From assembly GCA_963849065.1 (NCBI GenBank), contig CAWKFM010000005.1:1178001-1242000 (forward strand): a stretch of 64,000 nt of DNA, read 5' to 3'. Position 1 is the stretch's first letter, and each line of letters opens with the position of its first letter. The notes beneath the pieces were generated by a model. The model made no database searches and was not told where the DNA came from. It saw only the letters and a list, made by a program, of their open reading frames with translations. The DNA comes from TOLSYN sp963849065. Its GTDB lineage: Bacteria > Acidobacteriota > Terriglobia > Terriglobales > Acidobacteriaceae. Made by a program: the position numbers and the translations under genes. Below, one piece after another: positions 54,211 to 63,769 of this stretch.

Positions 54211-54330
54211 ATGAGCTCATATCAGGCACGGCTGAAGGTGGTGGCGGAAATGCTCAGCAACGGGGCGTGGTCGACTCTGTTAAGGGCCGTCTGGCTAAAG
54301 ATCCAAAGATCCGGCCTGGTTCGGAGGTGA
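54211..54330 (+). CDS. Small ORF, 39 residues, upstream of the acyltransferase
   Basis: An ATG-initiated ORF of 39 residues, basic and amphipathic (LLRAVWLKIQRSGLVRR), ends six bases before the acyltransferase start; that gene's GGAGGTGA ribosome site overlaps its stop. It may be a short coupled peptide or a remnant. No ribosome site of its own is clear, and no family was recognised. Confidence 0.25.
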   Translation: MSSYQARLKVVAEMLSNGAWSTLLRAVWLKIQRSGLVRR

Positions 54331-54336
54331 GCGCAA

Positions 54337-55371
54337 ATGAGCACGCCTAATCGTATTGCCAGTTTAGACGGCCTGAGGGCGGTGGCGATCTCATTTGTGA
54401 TCGCTGAGCACGCCGCGCAGAGGGGATCTGCTTGGATTCCAGCCCGCGCCAGCGGCTACCTACTCCTTCTAGCCTATAACGGCGTCAAGATATTTTTCGT
54501 ACTCTCTGGGTTCTTGATTACGTCAATTCTGCTCCGGGAGTTCCGTAAGTCTGGAACGATCTCACTAAAGAAATTCTATTGGCGGCGGACTTTGCGCATC
54601 TTTCCCGCAATGTATGCTTTCCTAGCGGCGATTGGTATCGGCTATTTGCTCGGGATTGTGCACATCGGGACGGAAAGTCCATTGCGGATTTTTTCAGCAG
54701 CATTCTACCTGTCGGACTACCTACCAATCAACGGATGGCCGCTTCATCACACGTGGTCGCTATCGGTAGAGGAACAGTTCTACCTGCTATGGCCCGCCCT
54801 TCTGCTGACTTGTGGAATTAGGCGAGCGGCCTTCTTTCCAGGACTGCTCATAATCGTGGCACTTGTATCGCGAACTTTTGCTTTTGATGAATATCGATTC
54901 GACAGCGTTGCGGACTCGATTGCGGTCGGCTGCCTCGTGGCAATCTATCGTCCGCGGCTGGAATATATTCTGTTGCGCTTGTGGCCGAAGTCTCTCCCGC
55001 TATCGGCCTTACTGGTGTTTCCGGTTATTGCGGTTCCACTCTCCAATACGTTCTCCCGGCACGTCATGTTTTCCGCGCTTGTCGGCATTCCTTTGTTTAA
55101 CATCGCGGTTGGCATCGCCATGCTGGGCGCGATTCTCGATCCTCCCGCATGGCTAAATACAGCGCCGATGGTGTTACTAGGCGAAATCAGTTATTCGCTC
55201 TACTTGTGGCATCTTCCATGGGTAGCGGACAAACGGACCGGCTGGTTGTGGCTTCCAGCGGCAGTGCTCTGCGCCTGGCTTTCATATCGCTTCATAGAGC
55301 AACCTATTATGCGTTGGCGAGATCGGGGAGCTGGCGTCATGATTCCGGAGGTGATAGCTGAGAACAGCTAA
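54337..55371 (+). CDS. Acyltransferase family 3 membrane protein (OafA/YrhL-like)
   Basis: The 344-residue protein has about ten hydrophobic helices. The N-terminal ASLDGLRAVAISFVIAEHA and the FFVLSGFLIT segment are hallmarks of acyltransferase 3 proteins; WSLSVEEQFYLLWPA gives the active-site region after the third helix. These enzymes transfer acyl groups, often acetyl, from the cytosolic acyl-CoA to sugars in the membrane or periplasm. GGAGG lies upstream of the ATG. It probably decorates the polysaccharide made by the surrounding genes. Confidence 0.9.
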   Translation: MSTPNRIASLDGLRAVAISFVIAEHAAQRGSAWIPARASGYLLLLAYNGVKIFFVLSGFLITSILLREFRKSGTISLKKFYWRRTLRIFPAMYAFLAAIGIGYLLGIVHIGTESPLRIFSAAFYLSDYLPINGWPLHHTWSLSVEEQFYLLWPALLLTCGIRRAAFFPGLLIIVALVSRTFAFDEYRFDSVADSIAVGCLVAIYRPRLEYILLRLWPKSLPLSALLVFPVIAVPLSNTFSRHVMFSALVGIPLFNIAVGIAMLGAILDPPAWLNTAPMVLLGEISYSLYLWHLPWVADKRTGWLWLPAAVLCAWLSYRFIEQPIMRWRDRGAGVMIPEVIAENS

Positions 55372-55496
55372 GCTATCGTTCCCCGTCAAATTGAGCGTCG
55401 CCCATGGCGCAGGTCCGCTCCGCCGAGAAGCTCGGTGCCGAGATTGAGCAGCGCCACAGTTACTGTTAAGACGATTATTGACGAATCGTTGTACAT

Positions 55497-56627
55497 TTAC
55501 ACTCGTGGATTCTTTATCCGCTGGAATCCGAATAGCGCATGATAAAGCGGTCTAAAAAGCTCTTTTGACGCAGCCCGCACGCGATAGGGAGCGGAGACGC
55601 GAAGCCAGGCCAATATCCGGGCGAATGTAATTGGGCAATGTCCGGCTTGGGTAAGTCTCAAGATGAAGGATTCCCGCTGGTAAGTTTCTCCGCTGGCGAA
55701 GGTATCGTTGAAATGAGCGATTAGGGGAAAAACTTCTTCGCCTTTAGGGCTGGTCTCGCTCCGGAATCCGCTCGAATTTACGAATCTGGCATGGCCACGT
55801 AATACGTCCACAGAATGCAGGTTTGGAAAATGCATTGCATCTGCCTTGATCGTGCCATCGTCGGCAACCGGAGACTGGCCAAACATGGCCATCGCGATGG
55901 AAACTAAGGGTTCTTCATTCTTTTTCATCCGCAGGCGCACTAGTCCAAGCTCGTCATATGAAGCAGCAAGCGTACGGGCAGACTGGAATATTTCATGAGC
56001 GCCCAACGATTGGTCAAAATAGTAAATAGCGCCCACGAATAGTGGAATGGACGGCAATTTCAGCCGTGCGCATCGATCCTGAATGGAACCAAACCACTCG
56101 CCTTCTGACACAGATTTTCCCACAGCCGATACTCCTCGGCCACGGAAAACGCTAAAAACGTCCGAAATGTCTCCGGCAATCAGACAATCCGCATCCACAT
56201 ATAGAGTTTGAGTCGCCGGCGATAATTGATCCATCCATAGCTTTGTCTCGAAACCGGAGCCGTGAACATCTGGATCAAGTTTCACAATTACCAGATTTCT
56301 CAGATCTCGTGGAACAAGGTCTGGACGATCGGTCGCAATGACAAACGGAATTTGTGTAACCCGATTGGTCGCTCGGTAAGATCTCGCTAAAGTGGCAGCC
56401 ATCTCGATATAAATGCGCTTGCCGGTTGCGATGGTCAAAACGCATTTTTCCATAGGCAGACAGGTCACTGTTATTGGGTTACAACCGTGATCTGGAATCT
56501 CCTTTTTTAGGATCGCGACTACGAAATTACACTTGTCTTGAGCGGTTTCGCAAGACCGATGTAGGGTCGGTAGTGTCCTAATTATAAATCCATCTGTTTC
56601 AGAGGTCCCGATCATCTCCACTTTCAT
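55497..56627 (-). CDS. GT-A fold glycosyltransferase-like protein
   Basis: The 376-residue protein contains a glycosyltransferase-like domain from about residue 59 on, beginning CVLTIATGKRIYIEMAATLARSY and including the metal-binding triad YVDADCLIAGD, a DxD-type motif, and a late HFNDTF. The layout resembles GT8 or GT-A enzymes. Residues 1-58 are of uncertain status: an in-frame ATG at 56453 starts exactly where the domain begins, and the longer version has no ribosome site either. No membrane segment is present. The gene runs leftward and is followed in the same direction by no close gene, so it is probably single. Confidence 0.65.
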   Translation of the reverse strand: MKVEMIGTSETDGFIIRTLPTLHRSCETAQDKCNFVVAILKKEIPDHGCNPITVTCLPMEKCVLTIATGKRIYIEMAATLARSYRATNRVTQIPFVIATDRPDLVPRDLRNLVIVKLDPDVHGSGFETKLWMDQLSPATQTLYVDADCLIAGDISDVFSVFRGRGVSAVGKSVSEGEWFGSIQDRCARLKLPSIPLFVGAIYYFDQSLGAHEIFQSARTLAASYDELGLVRLRMKKNEEPLVSIAMAMFGQSPVADDGTIKADAMHFPNLHSVDVLRGHARFVNSSGFRSETSPKGEEVFPLIAHFNDTFASGETYQRESFILRLTQAGHCPITFARILAWLRVSAPYRVRAASKELFRPLYHALFGFQRIKNPRV

Positions 56628-56718
56628 ATTCCTGCGCCAGAACTCCGGAGCGGAGCCGGCTACGAGGGCCGCCCGAAGGCGTCTATGATGGGCCCGTTAT
56701 GCCGCCTGACGATGTCAC

Positions 56719-57492
56719 CTATTTCGTGAACTCGAAAAGCCCGCAGCCGCAATCGCACAGTGCGGCTGCACCGGGTTCTCTGGCTTCATAGAGATCGCCG
56801 TCATCACCAACGTAGCTAAATGAGACTAGGCGTAACCGCGAAAAGCTCTGGATGATAGTTTGGGGCGCAAAGACTCGATGCGCGTTGAACTCTACCCGCT
56901 CGCGCCCCACGGGGACCGAGAAGTACAGACGTCCTCCCGGTGCTAATACCCGCTGCAGAGCGTTCATGAACTTGAAGCAAGCACTCGGGTCCACTGGGTC
57001 CGAATAACGTCCTAAGCCGAAGTGTTCTGCTGCATGAAGACTCGAAAGAGAGTCCACGCTGTCACCCGGGAGCTGCGATAACTCGGTTGCATCATCGCAA
57101 ATAAAACTCAGGTCTTTAATCTTGCTGTCAAGTTGGCGGATGTCGATGATGGTCACCGGCATGAACACCAGCAGATGCGCAACGAATCCATCCACACGTG
57201 ACCCTATGTCGATGTGCGTTACCGGTGCCCGTTCAAAGATCTTTCGCGCCGCCCACAAATCTTGGTTGAAGTAATGTCCGGCAGCCATGCCTGCGCTCGC
57301 TTGGCGGTCGGAAAGAATCGGATACAGTTCTCGAAAAGAGATACGAAATGAAGGATTTTCATTCAGGGCTTGATACTTCTGCGCACAGTTCACGAAGTAC
57401 GGGACCTCTTTAGCCGTTCTCAGCCAAAGGCGCGGAGAAAAGTCAAACAGCGGCCGCAATATCCTACGGATTGTAGATAAATCAATCATCAA
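56719..57492 (-). CDS. DUF268-like methyltransferase-like protein
   Basis: The 257-residue protein resembles DUF268, a family related to SAM-dependent methyltransferases. It has THIDIGSRVDGFVAHLL (a modified SAM-binding loop), IIDIRQLDSKI at the end of the second strand, SLHAAEHFGLGRYSDP and GGRLYFSVPVGRERVEFN. Some of the usual methyltransferase Asp/Glu positions are altered, and a late CDCGCGLFEF tail could bind zinc. Such genes occur in polysaccharide loci. ATG 57492 has GAAG about seven bases upstream. Substrate unknown. Confidence 0.7.
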   Translation of the reverse strand: MMIDLSTIRRILRPLFDFSPRLWLRTAKEVPYFVNCAQKYQALNENPSFRISFRELYPILSDRQASAGMAAGHYFNQDLWAARKIFERAPVTHIDIGSRVDGFVAHLLVFMPVTIIDIRQLDSKIKDLSFICDDATELSQLPGDSVDSLSSLHAAEHFGLGRYSDPVDPSACFKFMNALQRVLAPGGRLYFSVPVGRERVEFNAHRVFAPQTIIQSFSRLRLVSFSYVGDDGDLYEAREPGAAALCDCGCGLFEFTK

Positions 57493-57639
57493 ATCTTCTT
57501 TGAACCGGAATCTCCTTTTGCATCTCTAATTTGCCTGAATTTTACAACTGGAAGCTGATTTTACAAGACCAAACTCACTTTTGCGGTTGAAAAGCTGAGT
57601 GATTAGGCGCCTTCTTGGCCTCCGGATGCGTCATCGTGA

Positions 57640-58122
57640 GACATCCCGTCGATTTCACCGACGCTTCTCCCTCCTCACGGATGTTCAGCACGATTTGCGT
57701 TCTGTGCCGCCAGCCGTTAGCTTGCCGAAAGCGACAGCATTGCGAACCGCAGCAGCGTCGCCGCGAACCGCCCTGCGTCAGGTGTCCTTCCGCCAGCATC
57801 AGCCAGTGCCGTCTTCCAACTGGCTGACTGATAGAAGGGAGCCTTTGGCCACACAACTTGTCCGGCTTCCCGAAGGCGGAGTCGGCTCGGAACCAGAGTT
57901 CCTTGCCTAGCTTCTGTTGCCGCTCGATCTCCTGCAGTATGAGTTGTTCCCACCATCGGCGCTGTGAACGTTGCCGGGGAGTAGTTGCGCGGCAACGCAG
58001 TCGCCTGCACTGTTGAATAGCAGCAGCGGGTGATAACAGGTCGGTTCGTAGTGTTTGTTGTAGGCGCTCTGTTCCTGCTCGCCGTAGACCGGAATCTCGG
58101 TGCTGTCCATATCCAGCACCGC
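57640..58122 (-). pseudogene. IS1380-family transposase fragment, frameshifted and internally deleted
   Basis: Reading leftward, one frame encodes MLDMDSTEIPVYGEQEQSAY and then CYHPLLLF and LPGNVHSADG, the catalytic Asp region of IS1380 transposases. A shift of frame follows, continuing ILQEIERQQKLGKELWF and RADSAFGKP. After a gap, RRHWLMLAEGHLT and a further shift to RFAATLLRFAMLSLSASG give the C-terminal end. The central domain between GKP and the final helix is missing. The element is inactive. Confidence 0.8.
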
Positions 58123-58166
58123 CCGCCACGACCCCTCGTGTCACACGTCGCGGCCGCGGGGGATAG

Positions 58167-58286
58167 CACGACCTAGACCAGATCGACATTCCGCTGCACG
58201 GGTATCAGGAGCGGCGCTTCTTTCACGGCTACTACAACAGTTACTGCTGCCTGCCGCTGCGCATCTTAGCCGGAAACCCCCAATGA
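58167..58286 (+). pseudogene. Second IS1380-family transposase fragment, opposite strand
   Basis: On the upper strand a 39-residue stretch reads DLDQIDIPLHGYQERRF and FHGYYNSYCCLPLRIL, matching the IS1380 catalytic start of a different subgroup (LDxDATDDPLHGxQEGRFFHGYY). It is framed by stops on both sides. Together with the leftward fragment at 57640-58122 it shows two separate IS1380 insertions that decayed head to head. Confidence 0.75.
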
Positions 58287-58333
58287 TATGTGCTAAACTG
58301 TACATAATCAAACCCAAAAAGTTCGCTATCGAC

Positions 58334-59983
58334 ATGGCTTCTACAGGGCACGAATTCGTATCGGGGGCACCGGGGAACAGCGTCACTCCAGCGAGCGGCG
58401 GTCACGCCGTACCTGCTCAAGAGCTACACTATAGCGCGAGCAAACTCCGCTCTGAAAGCAGAACGACAAAGCTTATATACATCAGCCTCATTCTACTGAC
58501 GATTCTATGCTCGGGGTATATAGCTTTCAAGGGCGTGGACTGTGGTCAGCATTGGGACGAGGGGAACTTTATTGAAACAATAGTGAACTCATTCCAGACG
58601 AAGACCTTGCTGCCCAACGGTTGGTACGACTATGGGTCGGTTCCTTACACCTTGACTATGATCCCCTCCATCAGCACCGCAGTTGAGCATTACCGCACGA
58701 GTGGAGAACGGGTGACCGACACAAGTTTGACGGCATTCGCACCTTTTGCGCGGCAGCAATGGTTTAAGTTGAAGCTGCGTCGCGAGTTCATAGTGATTTC
58801 GTTGGCAACTCTGGTCTGGGTCGCGCTCCTGGGATGGCGCATCACCAGCCGGTGGCAAACCGCCGCGTTTGCCACCATGTTCACGGCCTCCTCGTGGGAG
58901 TTCATGTACCACGCGCGGTGGATCGCCGCGGATCTTATCATGGTCCAATTCACGATTTTGTCATTGTTGCTCATGTATGTTGGGATGGAAAAGTACAACC
59001 GGACGGCGCTATGGCTCAGTGCGGTTGCAGGCGGCCTGGCGTTGGGATCCAAGTACCCGGCCGGGTTATTAATTGTTCCCCTTCTTTTTGTGTGCTGGAT
59101 AGCGAGTCGCGGACAAGAACTTCGGCAACGTGTCTACCAGGCATTGAAGATCACCGCCATTTTCTTTGCTGTCTTTATCCTGTCGACCCCGGGCACGATC
59201 CTGCAGACATTTTGGTTCATTCGGTCTGTAGGCTTTCAGATGCACCACTATGGAACGTGGCACGGAGGTTACACCGTAAGTAGAGGACAGCACGCGCGGT
59301 TAATTCTGATATACCTCGCAACCGTAGCCATGTCCAAATATCGTTTGCTTGCGACTGCCATCTCTCTTTTGTCAATCACAGGAGCAATAGTGAGTTGGCG
59401 CGAGCTTCGCTGGAAATCTTTGCCAATCCTTGGCTTCGCCGTGCTGTACGCTCTATATTTTAGTCGTCAACATGTGATGATTGTTCGCAACTTGATGGTA
59501 CTTGTACCTATTATCGCTATCTTTGGTGCGGTAGGTTGGACTTGGCTGGTCGGAAAGATTCGGGCCGTGCCGCTGCGTGTTGTGGCGAACGCGGTTGCTG
59601 TGTCTGCTGTAATAATGAGCCTTAGCTGGCAAATTCAAGCAGCTCACGGCATTGCCAATCGCCGCAACATTGATCATCATGCCAATGTTGCACGTTACCT
59701 GCAGACGGATATGGGCAGGAAGTCGTTTATTACGTCGCGGGTGGCAGCCAGCTATGGCAACAGTGCGTCATCTGAGGTTCCGCTGGACAAGGCCGAATAC
59801 GTCCTGTTCACCAATAAGGAAGTTTCCGATTGGACCCGACTCTCTGCAAATGTTCCCGGCCGTTACACCATGGTTTCCTCGATTGAGGAGTGCGACTTTG
59901 ATTACTACCCCTCGTGGCCGGGAGACGAGCGGCTAATTGCGGTTCCTAAAGCAACTGCTTATGAATTGGGAGTAGTCAATTGA
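58334..59983 (+). CDS. GT-C type membrane glycosyltransferase (PMT/ArnT-like)
   Basis: The roughly 549-residue protein has about ten to twelve hydrophobic helices. After the first helix, FKGVDCGQHWDEGNFIETIVNSF supplies the acidic loop expected of GT-C enzymes; YHARWIAADLIMVQF and GSKYPAGLLIVPLLF follow the family pattern of helix and loop. The C-terminal 80 residues form a soluble domain. ATG 58334 (MASTGHEF) was chosen because the frame upstream runs through the IS1380 remnants; no ribosome site is clear. Probably adds a sugar in the periplasm to a lipid-linked or protein acceptor. Confidence 0.78.
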   Translation: MASTGHEFVSGAPGNSVTPASGGHAVPAQELHYSASKLRSESRTTKLIYISLILLTILCSGYIAFKGVDCGQHWDEGNFIETIVNSFQTKTLLPNGWYDYGSVPYTLTMIPSISTAVEHYRTSGERVTDTSLTAFAPFARQQWFKLKLRREFIVISLATLVWVALLGWRITSRWQTAAFATMFTASSWEFMYHARWIAADLIMVQFTILSLLLMYVGMEKYNRTALWLSAVAGGLALGSKYPAGLLIVPLLFVCWIASRGQELRQRVYQALKITAIFFAVFILSTPGTILQTFWFIRSVGFQMHHYGTWHGGYTVSRGQHARLILIYLATVAMSKYRLLATAISLLSITGAIVSWRELRWKSLPILGFAVLYALYFSRQHVMIVRNLMVLVPIIAIFGAVGWTWLVGKIRAVPLRVVANAVAVSAVIMSLSWQIQAAHGIANRRNIDHHANVARYLQTDMGRKSFITSRVAASYGNSASSEVPLDKAEYVLFTNKEVSDWTRLSANVPGRYTMVSSIEECDFDYYPSWPGDERLIAVPKATAYELGVVN

Positions 59984-60102
59984 TCGAAAACGCGCTTCTG
60001 GACAGTCGTCCTAACATCTGATCCCGAACCTAAAGAGCTCAGATGACTACCAACGAAGCGGCTTGCACCACGCTCAATCACAAATTGGTAGTGCCACAAG
60101 AA

Positions 60103-60885
60103 CTATTCCTTCCGAGCAATTCCGACCAGAACGAAAGGTCCCGTTTTGCCTAGTTGGTCCAACTCCTCGGCATGAGAAAACGGCTGCATCGCAAAGTCAT
60201 CCAGTGATTCAGGCAGGACCGCCCATACCGACGGGTGGTGCCGTAGGACTCGCTGTAGCATTCGACCTAAGCGAAAGAACGGATTCGAATGGATACGGTT
60301 TAGTTCCGCTCGTACCTGATCGCGCAGTCGGCCGATCTCGGTATATTTCTGTCCCCACAACCTGATCTCGCTGAATCCTGCCTGCTCGAGAAGCGCCATA
60401 AACTCAATAGCGGAATACTCTTTCTCGTGGAACTCCCATTCGGCTTTAGCGTCACCTTCACGCAGGTTTCCGTTTGGAGTACTGATGATCAGGGTTCCGC
60501 CAGATTGTAGCGATTGGAAGCATCGGGAGAGGAAGCGGTCGGGATGAGGTAGGTGCTCGAGGGTTTCAAAGCTTACTACCGCATCAAAGCTGCCGTTCGA
60601 GATGTTAGCGAGTTGTTCGCAGTCGTCCTGGACGAAACGTATGTTCGGATCGCTAAACTTGGCGCGAGCTATATCCAAAGCACTTCTGTCCCGGTCCACC
60701 GCAACCACTTTGATCGCGTTCTCGCCCAAGAACTTACTTCCATATCCAACCCCGCAAGCGGCGTCGAGTATAGTTGTAGCCTGCGCGCTGCGAAGCATTT
60801 CCAGCGCAAAGCGATAACGACAATGGTGGTTTGCAAAATACAGGTCCCACTCCGGTGTCCCCGGCACAAGCCGCTCTATCGCCAT
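60103..60885 (-). CDS. Class I SAM-dependent methyltransferase
   Basis: The 260-residue protein has the class I SAM fold: TTILDAACGVGYGSKFLG (SAM loop), VVAVDRDRSALDIARAKF (ribose-binding Asp), DDCEQLANISNGSFDAVVSFETLEHLPHP and GGTLIISTPNGN. These features match methyltransferase_11/23-type proteins that modify sugars or lipids. The C-terminal 100 residues are an amphipathic extension. It is convergent with the GT-C gene and divergent from the glycosyltransferase at 61078, and probably methylates a sugar of the surface polysaccharide. Confidence 0.85.
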   Translation of the reverse strand: MAIERLVPGTPEWDLYFANHHCRYRFALEMLRSAQATTILDAACGVGYGSKFLGENAIKVVAVDRDRSALDIARAKFSDPNIRFVQDDCEQLANISNGSFDAVVSFETLEHLPHPDRFLSRCFQSLQSGGTLIISTPNGNLREGDAKAEWEFHEKEYSAIEFMALLEQAGFSEIRLWGQKYTEIGRLRDQVRAELNRIHSNPFFRLGRMLQRVLRHHPSVWAVLPESLDDFAMQPFSHAEELDQLGKTGPFVLVGIARKE

Positions 60886-61077
60886 GTTCTCTTAACTTTC
60901 TTTCCGCCCCGGCTGACATCGCCGGCGCGATTACTAGAATTGTGGGGTTCCTGAATTTTATCTGATCGCGGCTCTAGTTTGCATTCTAACTCTACATCCT
61001 TGAAAGAACTGCAGGAAATGACGCTTTACACAACGTCCACCTGATTGCAGAATAAAAGAGGGACTCTAGACATCAAC

Positions 61078-62439
61078 ATGAAAATAGTACTCGCGCTGGG
61101 CTGGTATTTTCCGGAATCCCTTGGGGGCACGGAGGTGTACGTCAACGGGCTGGCGCAGCGTTTGAAGAAGCGCGCCCACCAGGTGAGCGTAGCGGCCCCG
61201 TTGCGTGGGATCAAGGAGTCCCAGAACTACGAGCACGAGGGTGTTCCGGTTTTTCGTTACCCGCTGCGCGGTAGCAGCGCCACACGCGATGAGTGCCAGG
61301 TACGCGGTTCGGCCCGCGGTAGCGAGCTTTTACTCGAGTGGCTTGTAGAACAACGTCCCAATATTCTGCATGTCCATACCCTGTTGCCCGGTATCACCGT
61401 ATACGAAATCGAAGCCGCACGGGCGTTGGGAATCCGGGTCATAGCCACCAACCATCTGGGCGATCTGGGTTACAACTGCCAACGCGGAACTTTGATGCGC
61501 TGGGGGCGGGAATTGTGCGACGGCGAGGTGCAGGTTCCGAAATGTACCGCCTGCAGCCTCCAGGCTGCGGGAATGCCGCGAGCACTGGCTTATCCAGCGG
61601 CAGCTGTGAGTGCATTGGTGGGCGCTTCGGCGAAAAGATTACAGGGCCGTGCCGGCACGGTGCTGGGAATGGCGGACCTTATTCGTCACCGCCAGGTCCT
61701 CCAGCGGCGACTGTTGAGCGCGGTTGATGCGTTTGTGTTGCTAAATCAGGCAGCGTTGGATCGCGTGCTCCTCAACGGCGCGCCGCGCGAAAAGCTGGCG
61801 GTCAATTATCTCGGTATCAGCAATGCTATCGCTCGCAAAGCCGCACCCGATCTTTGCCCAACGCCGTTGCCGGTGCGTTTTGGATACGTTGGCCGCTACT
61901 CGGCAATAAAAGGGGTCGTGGAATTAGCCGAAGCCTGGTGTGCCCTGCCGCCCGACCTGCCGGTTACTCTCGAATGGCTGGGACCTGTGAACGATGCGGA
62001 GGCGCAGGCCTTGTTGATGCGGCTGAAAGCCCTATTAGGAGGCGATCACCGGGTGCGATTCGCGGAAGCAGTGCCAGCGTCTAAAGTGGGCGAGATCATG
62101 CGCGGACTGGACGTCCTGCTGGTGCCGTCACGATGGTTTGAGAACGGCCCTACCGTGGTACATGAGGCTTTTGCTGCGGGTACGCCCGTGGTCGGGACAC
62201 AAATCGGCGCCATGCCGGAACTGATTCGAGACGGCATCGACGGACGGTTGTTAACGCCGGGGAGCGTCACGGAGATCACGGATGTGATTCGGGAGATCGC
62301 CGCCGATCCTGCGGGAACCGTGGATGCATGGAGGAAAGCCTTGCCCATGCCGAGAACGATGGACGACATCGCCGCCGATTATGAGAGGTTGTACTTTGAA
62401 GTGATGCGCAAGGAATCTGCACCCCTGGCTGGTTCGTAG
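61078..62439 (+). CDS. GT4 family glycosyltransferase
   Basis: The 453-residue GT-B enzyme begins MKIVLALGWYFPESLGGTEVYV, the classic GT4 N-terminal Gly loop. The C-terminal domain has PVRFGYVGRYSAIKGVVELAEAW, LEWLGPVND and GLDVLLVPSRWFENGPTVVHEAFAAGTPVVGTQIG, the donor-phosphate and E-x7-E regions. A Cys-rich insertion in the middle (CQRGTLMRWGREL, CTACSL) is present. GAGGG lies 14 bases upstream of ATG 61078. It is followed 88 bases later by another glycosyltransferase. Confidence 0.93.
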   Translation: MKIVLALGWYFPESLGGTEVYVNGLAQRLKKRAHQVSVAAPLRGIKESQNYEHEGVPVFRYPLRGSSATRDECQVRGSARGSELLLEWLVEQRPNILHVHTLLPGITVYEIEAARALGIRVIATNHLGDLGYNCQRGTLMRWGRELCDGEVQVPKCTACSLQAAGMPRALAYPAAAVSALVGASAKRLQGRAGTVLGMADLIRHRQVLQRRLLSAVDAFVLLNQAALDRVLLNGAPREKLAVNYLGISNAIARKAAPDLCPTPLPVRFGYVGRYSAIKGVVELAEAWCALPPDLPVTLEWLGPVNDAEAQALLMRLKALLGGDHRVRFAEAVPASKVGEIMRGLDVLLVPSRWFENGPTVVHEAFAAGTPVVGTQIGAMPELIRDGIDGRLLTPGSVTEITDVIREIAADPAGTVDAWRKALPMPRTMDDIAADYERLYFEVMRKESAPLAGS

Positions 62440-62527
62440 TCACGTAATCTGCTCGGGGCCTAATTCCGGTTTTATTTTCAGGTGATTCGGCACCGTCGAA
62501 ATGCTAAAGTGGCATTGATACCTTGCA

Positions 62528-63769
62528 ATGTCGCGTGTCACTGTCATCACCGCCGGTCACCTGTCCACCTGCCCTCGAATGCTGAAAGCTGCCGAATCGC
62601 TGGCGGCAGATGGGCATGAAGTGTATGCAGTGAGCACCAACTTTGTGGGTTGGGGGACCGCGGCCGATGTGGACTTGCGCACTCGCCTTCGCCTGCCATG
62701 GAAGGTGGTGGATTACTCACACGCGACCGGAAACTGGTTGCGGATTCGTGCCGGCGTACGGCATCGCGCTTGCCGGGCGTTGGGCAAGACGTTTGGGCCG
62801 GAGCAACTACCGGCCGCCGTGCTCGGCCGTGCCACGACCCGCGTGCTGACGGAGTTGGTGCAGGCAGCCGCCGAAACTCCGAGCGATCTTATCTACGGCG
62901 GTGGAGGGGCTTTGATTGCGACCGCGCTCGCCGCGAAGCGCTTGAACGTGCCGTATGCGGTCGACCTGGAAGACTTCCACGGAGCCGAACATGCGGCAAC
63001 GGACGAGGAAGGCGTTTTTTCCAATCGATTGGCGCAAGCCGCGGAAAGGATCGTCTTTCGGGATGCGGCGTTCCTGACCACTGCCAGCGATGCGATCGCC
63101 GATTGCTATGCAAGGGCCTATGGCAAAAGACCGCTAGTGCTTAACAATGCGTTTCCATTGCCGGCACGCGAGCCTGAATTCGCGCCCGTAGACGGCGCGG
63201 GACTTCGCCTCTACTGGTTCAGCCAAACCATTGGGCCAGGCCGCGGGTTGGAAGACGCGGTTCAAGCCGCCGGGTTGGCGCAGATCGACTGTCAACTCCA
63301 TCTGCTGGGGAAGCCGAGCGGCGAGTACCTTGAGCAGCTTTCGTCCTTGGCCAGGGAACAGGCGCCGAGACTGAAACTGGTGCATCGCTTCCCCCAGCCG
63401 CCGGATCGCATGGTGGATCTTTGCCGCAATCAGCATGTCGGACTGGCGTTGGAGATGACGGAACCTCCCAACCGGGCAGTTTGCCTTACCAACAAGGCTT
63501 TCACCTACATTCTTGCTGGGCTGGCGGTTGTCTTCACCGATACGCCGGGGCAGCGGAACCTGGCAATGGATCTTGGTCCGGGCGCGTTTCTGTATTCCGC
63601 GGGAGATATCGGAAAGCTCGCGCAAGGACTCAGGCTTTGGGCTGAAAACCCGGCGCAGCTATTGGCCGCGCGGCGGGCTGCATGGGCCGCCGCTTGCCGG
63701 CGCTGGCACTGGAACCACACCGAAGAAGAAGGAGCACTGTTGCGCGCGGTGCGAGAGGTTCTGCGATGA
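62528..63769 (+). CDS. GT-B family glycosyltransferase
   Basis: The 413-residue protein shows a GT-B layout. The N-terminus, MSRVTVITAGHLSTCPRMLK, includes the Rossmann loop and the CPRM motif common in a group of acidobacterial and proteobacterial enzymes; YAVDLEDFHGAEHA is a mid-domain acceptor-side motif. The C-terminal half includes LYWFSQTIGPGRGLEDAVQAA and NKAFTYILAGLAVVFTDTPGQ, the donor site. The stop overlaps the next gene's start by four bases (ATGA), indicating an operon of successive glycosyltransferases. Confidence 0.88.
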   Translation: MSRVTVITAGHLSTCPRMLKAAESLAADGHEVYAVSTNFVGWGTAADVDLRTRLRLPWKVVDYSHATGNWLRIRAGVRHRACRALGKTFGPEQLPAAVLGRATTRVLTELVQAAAETPSDLIYGGGGALIATALAAKRLNVPYAVDLEDFHGAEHAATDEEGVFSNRLAQAAERIVFRDAAFLTTASDAIADCYARAYGKRPLVLNNAFPLPAREPEFAPVDGAGLRLYWFSQTIGPGRGLEDAVQAAGLAQIDCQLHLLGKPSGEYLEQLSSLAREQAPRLKLVHRFPQPPDRMVDLCRNQHVGLALEMTEPPNRAVCLTNKAFTYILAGLAVVFTDTPGQRNLAMDLGPGAFLYSAGDIGKLAQGLRLWAENPAQLLAARRAAWAAACRRWHWNHTEEEGALLRAVREVLR

